Source: Marinobacter sp. F3R11
Lineage (GTDB): Bacteria; Pseudomonadota; Gammaproteobacteria; Pseudomonadales; Oleiphilaceae
NCBI RefSeq assembly: GCF_003318275.1
Contig: NZ_QOCH01000015.1
Coordinates: 602,516 to 666,515, forward strand
DNA: 64,000 bases
Reading direction: 5' to 3'
The notes under the pieces are model-generated. The model did no database searches and was not told the origin of the DNA. It worked only from the letters and a program-made list of their open reading frames with translations. Positions 57,739 through 64,000 of this stretch are shown here, piece after piece. The translations under genes were made by a program, and so were the position numbers. The number at the start of each line of letters is the position of its first letter. The first letter of the stretch is position 1.

Positions 57739-58686
57739 TCAGAAAGAACCTCCAAACTGCCCCTTCATCACCTTGCCCACAACACCCTCTTCCGAAAATG
57801 AATCTTTAATAAAGTCCAGCAGCGTCCTCACCGTTTGCGATGGGTACAAGCTGGGAGCTGTTATCAGAAACATCTTGTCGCCCCACATTTTCGGATCCGA
57901 ATCAAACCCCTTCAGTGCCCGGAGTAATACCCCACTCTTCAGCTCTTCACTGATTAAATAGTAGGGTAGAACCCCAATACCGTTCCCCAGGATGACGGAC
58001 TGCTTAAGGAAGTTCATGTCGGCACATTGCAGCTTGGGTATCACCTCAACCACGTGTCGCTGCTCTGAATCCTGAGAGAAAAAGCTCCAGATCAGCCGGT
58101 TGTGTCTTACCGGGGGTGTCACCAGGTAGTGCTCAGATAACTCAGCAGGTACTTTCGGGCTGCCATACTGCTCAATATAACCAGGAGAAATACAGGGAAC
58201 CCACTCAATTCCAGACAGCTCCCTGGCCACATAGTTTTCCGGAGGCACGTTAGCAACGCGAACAGAGATATCCACCTCTTCCTCCAACAGATCCAGAATA
58301 CGGTTATTGAAGGTTATCTGCATGGTCACTCCCGGATGCAATTTGCAGAACTCCAGCAAGGCTGGCCCGAGAGTCATCTGCCCAAGGCCGATCGGCATGC
58401 TCACCCTCACATGACCTCTCAGATTCCGGCCCATATCCTGAACGGTAGCCTGAAGAGCAGACAGCTCCTGTGTGACCTTCACTGCGTGCTCGTACATGGC
58501 CCAGCCAATTTGCGTTGGCTCCATGTGACGCGTCGTTCGCCTCAACAGCTGCACACGAAGATCCGACTCCATTTTTTTCAATCGGCGGCTGACGTTTGAG
58601 CGGCTGGTGTTCAGACGAAGGGCGGCAGAACTCATACTGCCCGACTCTACAATGGCCACCAGTACCTCCAAGTCTTTGATATCCAA
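57739..58686 (-). CDS. LysR-family transcriptional regulator
   Basis: The 315-residue regulator has an N-terminal winged helix (DIKDLEVLVAIVESGSMSSA, LRLNTSRSNVSRRLKKME) and a periplasmic-binding-like effector domain of the CrgA/PBP2 type. The start is TTG at 58686, chosen because AAGGAGCG precedes it and the protein then opens exactly as the family does. It diverges from the acyl-CoA synthetase gene across about 160 bp, so it probably controls that gene and the nitronate monooxygenase after it. A short CCAATTTGG palindrome (58706-58714) lies in the gap. Confidence 0.88.
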   Translation of the reverse strand: MDIKDLEVLVAIVESGSMSSAALRLNTSRSNVSRRLKKMESDLRVQLLRRTTRHMEPTQIGWAMYEHAVKVTQELSALQATVQDMGRNLRGHVRVSMPIGLGQMTLGPALLEFCKLHPGVTMQITFNNRILDLLEEEVDISVRVANVPPENYVARELSGIEWVPCISPGYIEQYGSPKVPAELSEHYLVTPPVRHNRLIWSFFSQDSEQRHVVEVIPKLQCADMNFLKQSVILGNGIGVLPYYLISEELKSGVLLRALKGFDSDPKMWGDKMFLITAPSLYPSQTVRTLLDFIKDSFSEEGVVGKVMKGQFGGSF

Positions 58687-58844
58687 AAGACGCTCCTTAT
58701 TGTTGCCAATTTGGAAACAGTTTGGGGTTAATTTGATGCATTGTCGAGAATCCGGATCGTACCTTAAAGTGTCGCTACCCGATACCAGTGCTCTGGCCTG
58801 AATGCGAATGCATAGGCGGGCTACCAAAAACAACAGGAAATCAA

Positions 58845-60305
58845 ATGACTGCCGCACTCATTTTTGAAGACATACGTCTCTCAGGATCTGATATTGATTT
58901 ACGCGGGCTGAAACTCGCAGGTGGGTTAACTGAGCTGGGACTGACTGAGGGCGACGTTGTTGCTGTCATGATGAGAAACCACCCGGTGTTTATGGACATC
59001 ATGGTGGCATGTCGAACGATAGGCATATATCACTGTGCGATCAACTGGCATTTCAAGGCCGGCGAAGCCCGCCATATCATGAACGACTCCAATGCCAAGG
59101 CCTTGATAATCCAGTCGGAATTCCTGGAGGAAATTGAATCCGTCATTCCAACAGGCATACCCGTTCTGGTGATAGATTCTCACGATGGAACTCACACGAA
59201 CTACGAGGACTGGCTAAGTAAACAACCTGTCTACAACGGTCCCGAGAGAAGCCCAAGGGGCATGATGCCTTATACCTCAGGCACCACAGGGAACCCGAAA
59301 GGGGTTCGCCGTATGCCCCTTGATCCGTCCTTCCTGCCATTGATGAGAGAGCTTGCAGAAAAAGCCTGGGGCGTTATACCCAGCGCAAGAACTCTGATGC
59401 CGGCTCCGCTTTATCATAGTGCGCCGAACAACATGACACTGCAGGCTTTGTTATACGGCGAATTGCTGGTACTGACGCAGGGCTTTGATGCAGAAAATAT
59501 TCTGCGCCTCATAGAGCAGCACAAAATAACGACGGTGTATCTGGTCCCGATCATGTACGTGAGACTCCTGCGCCTGCCAAAAGAGGTAAAGCAACGGTAC
59601 GACATATCATCGGTCACCTTCGTTGCATCAACCGGAGCACCCTGCGCCCCCGAATTAAAAGCATCAATGATTGAATGGTGGGGACCCGTCATTCACGAAA
59701 CATACGCTTCCAGTGAAACCGGAATGCTCACCATCCAGCACCCCGACGATGCGCTCAAAAAACCCGGAAGCGTGGGCAAGCCGGCCCTGGGCGCCGAGGT
59801 AAAGATCATTGATGAGGATGGCAACGAATGCCCTACCGGCGACATTGGCGTTATCTACGGGCGACAGCCCGCCTACCCGGACTTCACGTACCAGAATAAC
59901 CAGCAAGCAAGAGACAAAGCCGCACTCGGCCGCCTGGTGACCGTAGGTGATATGGGTTACTTCGACGATGATGGTTATCTGTATGTATGTGACCGCATCT
60001 CGGACATGGTCATTTCCGGCGGCGTCAATATCTACCCTGCTGAAATCGAGAACGTGCTGCTGGAAATCGAAGGTGTTCAGGACTGCGCCGTGATCGGAAT
60101 TCCGGACCCGGAATATGGCGAGTCGCTTGTCGGGTTAGTCAAATTCCACAACCCAACTGAAGATACAGTCGCTGAAATCAAGACTCATCTGGAGAGCCGA
60201 CTCGCAAAATATAAAGTACCCCGGACGATCAATATCGTCGACAGCATTGCACGGGACGACAACGGAAAAATCTCCAAGAAAAAACTCAAACAGCAGTTCA
60301 TTTAA
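58845..60305 (+). CDS. AMP-forming acyl-CoA synthetase
   Basis: The 486-residue ANL-superfamily enzyme has the P-loop-like YTSGTTGNPKGVRR (about 141-154), the A5 motif YASSETG, the A7 TVGDMGYFDDDGYLYVCDR and A10 DNGKISKKKLKQQF with the catalytic Lys. It should ligate a carboxylic acid to CoA. The N-terminal part is about 30 residues shorter than in many relatives. The ATG at 58845 follows ACAGGAAA. It is followed after 23 bp by a nitronate monooxygenase gene. Substrate is unknown. Confidence 0.9.
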   Translation: MTAALIFEDIRLSGSDIDLRGLKLAGGLTELGLTEGDVVAVMMRNHPVFMDIMVACRTIGIYHCAINWHFKAGEARHIMNDSNAKALIIQSEFLEEIESVIPTGIPVLVIDSHDGTHTNYEDWLSKQPVYNGPERSPRGMMPYTSGTTGNPKGVRRMPLDPSFLPLMRELAEKAWGVIPSARTLMPAPLYHSAPNNMTLQALLYGELLVLTQGFDAENILRLIEQHKITTVYLVPIMYVRLLRLPKEVKQRYDISSVTFVASTGAPCAPELKASMIEWWGPVIHETYASSETGMLTIQHPDDALKKPGSVGKPALGAEVKIIDEDGNECPTGDIGVIYGRQPAYPDFTYQNNQQARDKAALGRLVTVGDMGYFDDDGYLYVCDRISDMVISGGVNIYPAEIENVLLEIEGVQDCAVIGIPDPEYGESLVGLVKFHNPTEDTVAEIKTHLESRLAKYKVPRTINIVDSIARDDNGKISKKKLKQQFI

Positions 60306-60328
60306 GACAAAAACAGGAGTTCAGACAA

Positions 60329-61297
60329 ATGAGTCTGCCAGATACCCTCAAAGATAAATTAGCGCTGCCGGTGATCTGCTCACCGCTGTTTATAATTTCC
60401 ACCCCCAGGCTTGTTATCGAACAGTGTAAAGCCGGACTGGTGGGATCCTTTCCGGCACTGAATGCAAGGCCTGCAGAGAAGCTGGATGAATGGTTAACAG
60501 AAATTGAAACCGAACTGGCTGCATACAAGGCGGAAAACCCGGACGCCAAAGTAGCCCCCTATGCCGTCAACCAGATTGCCCATGGCTCCAATGACCGGCT
60601 TGAACACGACATGGAGGTCTGCGTAAAACACAAGGTGCCAATCATTATTACCAGTCTGCAGGCATCGTCTATGGTGATAGAGGCAGCGCATAGCTACGGC
60701 GGCCTGGTGTTTCATGATGTAATCAACGTGCGGCATGCAAAGAAGGCGTTGGCTGCGGGGGTTGACGGCCTGATTCTGGTAACCGCAGGGGCCGGCGGCC
60801 ACGCAGGAACATTAAGTCCATTTGCCCTGCTGTCCGAGGTTCGCAGTTTCTTTGATGGCCCGGTTATTCTGGGCGGTTCCATCACCAAAGGTAACCATAT
60901 TCTAAGTGCAAAGGTGATGGGTGCAGACCTGGCCTACATGGGCACACGGTTCATTGCCACCCAGGAGGCCAATGCCGACCAGGCCTACAAAGACATGATC
61001 GTGCAGTCCTCAGCGTCTGACGTTGTTTACAGCAATCTGTTTACCGGGGTTCACGGCAACTATCTGCGGGGCAGTATCGAGAACGCAGGGCTTGACCCGG
61101 ACAACCTGCCCACTTCTGACAAGAGCAAAATGTCGTTTGGCTCAAAAGGTAGCAGCAAGAGCAAAGCCTGGCGTGACATCTGGGGCGCTGGTCAGGGCGT
61201 TGGAGCGATTACTGAACTGACGACAGTTGCGCAGACTGTTGCAACACTAAAAGATGAATATGAAACGGCGCGTCAGAGCATCATTAGCGACAACTGA
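60329..61297 (+). CDS. Nitronate monooxygenase-like FMN enzyme
   Basis: The 322-residue TIM-barrel flavoprotein belongs to the NMO/2-nitropropane dioxygenase family: VICSPLFIISTPRLVIEQ, TAGAGGHAGTLSPFALL with the conserved His, and GGSITKGNHILSAKVMGADL with the FMN phosphate site. It may oxidise alkyl nitronates; related proteins include enoyl reductase-like enzymes, so the reaction is not certain. It is in one operon with the acyl-CoA synthetase. Confidence 0.88.
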   Translation: MSLPDTLKDKLALPVICSPLFIISTPRLVIEQCKAGLVGSFPALNARPAEKLDEWLTEIETELAAYKAENPDAKVAPYAVNQIAHGSNDRLEHDMEVCVKHKVPIIITSLQASSMVIEAAHSYGGLVFHDVINVRHAKKALAAGVDGLILVTAGAGGHAGTLSPFALLSEVRSFFDGPVILGGSITKGNHILSAKVMGADLAYMGTRFIATQEANADQAYKDMIVQSSASDVVYSNLFTGVHGNYLRGSIENAGLDPDNLPTSDKSKMSFGSKGSSKSKAWRDIWGAGQGVGAITELTTVAQTVATLKDEYETARQSIISDN

Positions 61298-61382
61298 ACC
61301 CAGCCTGTCTGAGCATTCAGCTTCGCAGCTCTGACGGCATAAGAGCGGCAAAACAAATGAAGGATTTTCGTAAAACAGCCTC

Positions 61383-61538
61383 TCAGGCAGCTTTGCGGAA
61401 ATCCTCCATCCGTACACTCTTGTCCCGGTTGCGCCGGTATTTGCTTTTATCTTCAACTACACGCATCTGGTATTTCGGTGTTCTGAGTTCCCGCTGCACC
61501 GCACTGTGCTGAGTGGGCTTTGCTTTCTTTTTCGCCAT
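61383..61538 (-). CDS. Short basic protein, ArfA-like ribosome-rescue candidate
   Basis: The 51-residue protein begins at ATG 61538 after a strong GAGGAGAA ribosome binding site. It is very basic, opening MAKKKAKPTQ and containing RELRTPKYQMRVVEDKSKYR followed by RNRDK. The pattern Thr-Pro-x-Tyr-x-x-Arg-Val and later Tyr-Arg-Arg resembles the core of ArfA (PLFxxRVE..KGKGSYxRK), which rescues stalled ribosomes with release factor 2. The Lys-Gly-Lys-Gly part of classical ArfA is missing, so the assignment is tentative. It stands alone between two converging neighbours. Confidence 0.6.
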   Translation of the reverse strand: MAKKKAKPTQHSAVQRELRTPKYQMRVVEDKSKYRRNRDKSVRMEDFRKAA

Positions 61539-61653
61539 GGCTATCTTCTCCTCTGGCTGTTGATTTATACACTCTGATTATAGCATCTGAGAGCTCTTCA
61601 CCAGCGTAAGGAGTAACACCCATGCCTGAAATGGTCTGGCAGGCTCCTTCCTT

Positions 61654-62607
61654 TTACTTCCGCAGCCCGGAGGCCCGCATTCGCGCCAGCCGCCAGTCAG
61701 TGAGCCCGACAAGGACGATTCCCAGGCCAATCATCAGGAACCCGAACACGTCGTGATAACCCGGCATTTCCCCCAGCAGTATTGCGGAGGAAATGAGCCC
61801 TACTGCCGGAACCGCCGCCGAGCTCAGGGACATGGTAACCGCAGGCAGGGACCGGATGGCGCCCACTTGCGCAGCCACACAAACCCCCGAAGCCAGAGCC
61901 CCGCTGAACAGGATATTTACCAGAAAACCAGGCTCCCAGCGTATGCTGGCCGTGTCTTCTATAATCAGGGACAGGGGTACAAGAAAGACCAATGAGGACA
62001 GCAGCTGCCAGGATATAAGCGATAGCACATTGCCATGCCAGCGGTGTTTGCGAACGTGTATCAGCCCGGCTGTCCAGACCAGGGTAGCCAGTACAATCAG
62101 CGACCCTCCCAACAGAGTGCCTTCGGAACTCCAGTCAACATCCAGAGGGTTGAAAATACTCATCAGTCCCACCAGGCCAAGAGCTGTACCGATTGCTCTC
62201 GGGGCCGTCAGCCTCTCGCCCAGAAACATGGCCGCAGCCGGAACTACCCAGATTGGCGAAGTGTAGGCCAGTATGGCCGCCCTGCCCGCCGGCATAAACT
62301 GCATGCCCAGGGTAACCAGGGTGATAAACCCCATGTTCTGGAGAATTCCCACGGAAAACACCACAGGCATATCCGCACGGTGCGGCACACGGAGAATCCC
62401 CATGGCGCCGGCAATCACGAACATGGTGATTGTTCCGATCGACATCCGGAGGGTTGTATACAGGAGCGGCGGGCTGTATTCGAGCCCCATTTTCATAATG
62501 GGGAAGTTGATACCCCAGGTCAGAGCTGTGAATGCCAGCAGCAGGTACCCGTTACGCCAGGCGTAGCCAGCGCCCGCCGCAGGCATGGATTCGGCGAGGC
62601 GCGTCAT
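61654..62607 (-). CDS. DMT-superfamily (EamA) transporter
   Basis: The 317-residue protein has ten membrane helices in two EamA repeats (LAFTALTWGINFPIMKMGL in the first; the second from about residue 165). Conserved spots are PAGRAAILAYTSPIWV and LGERLTAPRAIG. Substrate cannot be told. Its ATG lies 3 bp after the ABC permease gene, so it may be co-transcribed with the ABC importer and perhaps exports a related compound. Confidence 0.88.
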   Translation of the reverse strand: MTRLAESMPAAGAGYAWRNGYLLLAFTALTWGINFPIMKMGLEYSPPLLYTTLRMSIGTITMFVIAGAMGILRVPHRADMPVVFSVGILQNMGFITLVTLGMQFMPAGRAAILAYTSPIWVVPAAAMFLGERLTAPRAIGTALGLVGLMSIFNPLDVDWSSEGTLLGGSLIVLATLVWTAGLIHVRKHRWHGNVLSLISWQLLSSLVFLVPLSLIIEDTASIRWEPGFLVNILFSGALASGVCVAAQVGAIRSLPAVTMSLSSAAVPAVGLISSAILLGEMPGYHDVFGFLMIGLGIVLVGLTDWRLARMRASGLRK

Positions 62608-62609
62608 GC

Positions 62610-63413
62610 TCAGTGTTCAACCTTGAGTGCACTTTCATGCCAGTTACGCAGAGCCCTGTCGGACATCCAGACCATGGCCGCAAACAGAATAATCCCGGTC
62701 AGCGTGATCAGAATCAGCGCCGCAAACATCTTGGGAATCTGCAGGTTGTAGCCGGATTGCAGGATCATGTAGGCAAGCCCTGCTTTGGCACCACCGGTAC
62801 CGGCAACAAACTCTGCCACCACTGCGCCGATCAGTGCCAGCCCGGAGCTGATCCTCAAACCACCGAAGAAATAGGGCAACGCACCGGGAATCCGCAGGCG
62901 TACCAGTTCCTGCCAGCGGCTGGTCCGGTACATACGGAACATGCTCAGCAGGTTGGGATCAACGCTGCGCAATCCAAGCGTGGTATTGGATATGATCGGA
63001 AAGATGGCAACGATCACCGCACAGATGGTCAGAGCCCAGGTGGTGTCATCTACCCAGATGATGATCAGGGGCGCAATGGCCACAACCGGCGTTACCTGCA
63101 TCAGTACTGCGTATGGAAACAGGCTGACCTCAATCCATTTGCTTTGGACAAACAGGAGGGACGCCGCGACACCCGCTATCACGGAAATCACGAAGGCCAG
63201 GAAGGTAACCTTCAAGGTCATCAACAAGGCACCAAACAGGGAGCTGAAGTCCGTAACCAGAGATTCAGCAATATCCACAGGGCTTGGCACCAGGTATTTC
63301 GGTACATCAAAAGCCATTACACTGATCTGCCAAAGTAGCAGAACCAGAACCCCTACCAGCAGAGGGGCCGCGATCTGGACAAAACGTTCATTCCGTATCA
63401 GTGGCGTACTCAT
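62610..63413 (-). CDS. ABC importer permease (SsuC/TauC/ThiX type)
   Basis: The 267-residue permease has six helices and the EAA-type loop LRIPGALPYFFGGLRISSGLA before AVVAEF, matching the nitrate/sulfonate/taurine/thiamine-precursor family (BPD_transp_1). The ATG at 63413 overlaps the stop of the ATPase gene (TGATG) and follows AAGGAGAA. The substrate-binding protein must lie beyond the right edge. Confidence 0.9.
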   Translation of the reverse strand: MSTPLIRNERFVQIAAPLLVGVLVLLLWQISVMAFDVPKYLVPSPVDIAESLVTDFSSLFGALLMTLKVTFLAFVISVIAGVAASLLFVQSKWIEVSLFPYAVLMQVTPVVAIAPLIIIWVDDTTWALTICAVIVAIFPIISNTTLGLRSVDPNLLSMFRMYRTSRWQELVRLRIPGALPYFFGGLRISSGLALIGAVVAEFVAGTGGAKAGLAYMILQSGYNLQIPKMFAALILITLTGIILFAAMVWMSDRALRNWHESALKVEH

Positions 63414-64000
63414 CAGCAATTCTCCTTGCTCTCACCCATTCCGCTGGCACGTTCAAGAGCCTGCGATACCTGCCGGCAGTACCCGGCGAATTCCGTTGAT
63501 ATCCGGAAATCCGGAGATCTGGGATAGGGCTTGTCAATCTTGATGTCATCCACTATCCGCCCCGGACGGGCGGCCATCACAACCACCCGGCTGGACAGAT
63601 AAACTGCCTCATAGACACTGTGCGTCACGAATACGATGGTCCAGCCATTCTCTTTTTTGAGTTTCAGAACATCGTCGTTGAGCTTGTTCCGGGTCATCTC
63701 GTCAAGAGCGCCGAATGGTTCATCCATTAACAGCAAATCAGGCTCGGTAACCATAGCCCGGGCGATGGAAGCGCGCATCTGCATACCGCCGGAAAGCTCC
63801 CGCGGAAAGCTTTCGTCAAAGCCCTTCAGCCCCACCATTTCCAGAGCATCATCCACTTTCTTTTCCGACTCTGCGCTGTTCTCATGCTCCAGATCCAGCG
63901 GCAGTCGCACATTCTTGCGTACCCGGGCCCAGGGCATCAGCGTGGCATTCTGAAAAACAAAGGCCAGCTTGCAGCCTTTGCTTCCAACCACATCGTAATC
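63413..64000 (-). CDS. ABC importer ATPase (SsuB/TauB type), N-terminus beyond window
   Basis: The visible C-terminal 195 residues include the Q-loop FVFQNATLMPWARV, the signature LSGGMQMRASIARAM, Walker B LLLMDEPFGALDE and the H-loop His in FVTHSVYEAVYL. Walker A is beyond the right edge. The type matches the nitrate/sulfonate/taurine importer ATPases and pairs with the permease gene that follows. The ligand cannot be assigned. Confidence 0.9.
   Translation of the reverse strand, partial: DYDVVGSKGCKLAFVFQNATLMPWARVRKNVRLPLDLEHENSAESEKKVDDALEMVGLKGFDESFPRELSGGMQMRASIARAMVTEPDLLLMDEPFGALDEMTRNKLNDDVLKLKKENGWTIVFVTHSVYEAVYLSSRVVVMAARPGRIVDDIKIDKPYPRSPDFRISTEFAGYCRQVSQALERASGMGESKENC

Overview
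The window is a chromosomal segment of a marine denitrifying gammaproteobacterium. The gene set fits a Marinobacter-like organism: a complete cytochrome cd1 nitrite reductase and heme d1 cluster, two NarK transporters, fabAB, a suf operon ending sufA-sufT-sufE, flgPT, a haem uptake locus with a HmuY lipoprotein, and secB-gpmI-envC-ctpA-yibQ-hisFAHB in that map order. The genus is an inference from gene content and order; no search was run. Almost all of the window is coding and no gene-free stretch exceeds about 260 bp.

Region 1 (1-19 kb) is a denitrification island. On the minus strand lie nirC, nirF, nirQ and a small membrane protein gene, preceded at the left edge by the start of an MXKDX-repeat protein. 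On the plus strand lie nirS, the siroheme decarboxylase genes nirD, nirL, nirG and nirH, then nirJ, nirE and nirN. A Crp/Fnr-type regulator, a Yip1-like membrane protein, two NnrS-family proteins, two NarK transporters, a voltage-gated-type ion channel and a SirB-like protein follow. FNR/DNR-type boxes sit in the nirC-nirS divergent promoter and upstream of narK, with weaker candidates upstream of the regulator and the first nnrS. The second nnrS has an NsrR-like palindrome directly before its start codon.

Region 2 (19-32.8 kb): fabA-fabB for unsaturated fatty acids, a short AraC-type DNA-binding protein, trhP for tRNA wobble-uridine hydroxylation, and the operon sufBCDSATE behind a promoter overlapped by an IscR type-1-like site. 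These are followed by flgT and flgP on the minus strand and a TraF_2-family outer membrane protein.

Region 3 (32.9-43.6 kb): cca, a pteridine reductase-like SDR, an acetyl-CoA acetyltransferase and trmL on the plus strand. Facing them is a haem-iron locus on the minus strand: TonB-dependent receptor, HmuY lipoprotein, hmuS, hmuT, hmuU, hmuV, with a Fur-box-like palindrome upstream of the receptor.

Region 4 (43.6-57.3 kb): secB and a rhodanese on the minus strand; gpmI, envC, ctpA and yibQ on the plus strand; hisB-hisH-hisA-hisF on the minus strand; an SRPBCC protein; then asmA-like, mutY and yggX, and tRNA-Phe with its own promoter and terminator.

Region 5 (57.3-64 kb) is more accessory in character: a tiny unrecognised gene beside an unexplained coding-like frame, a LysR regulator divergent from an acyl-CoA synthetase and a nitronate monooxygenase, a 51-residue ArfA-like basic protein, a DMT transporter, and an SsuBC/TauBC-type ABC permease and ATPase cut by the window end.

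The points most worth following are the acidic, Cav-like selectivity filter of the ion channel, the Fnr-family regulator that lacks the Glu needed to read TTGAT boxes, the lone AraC domain beside fabB, the tandem-module HmuY protein, and the unexplained 57.3-57.7 kb locus. No clearly new defence, mobile or CRISPR system was seen.
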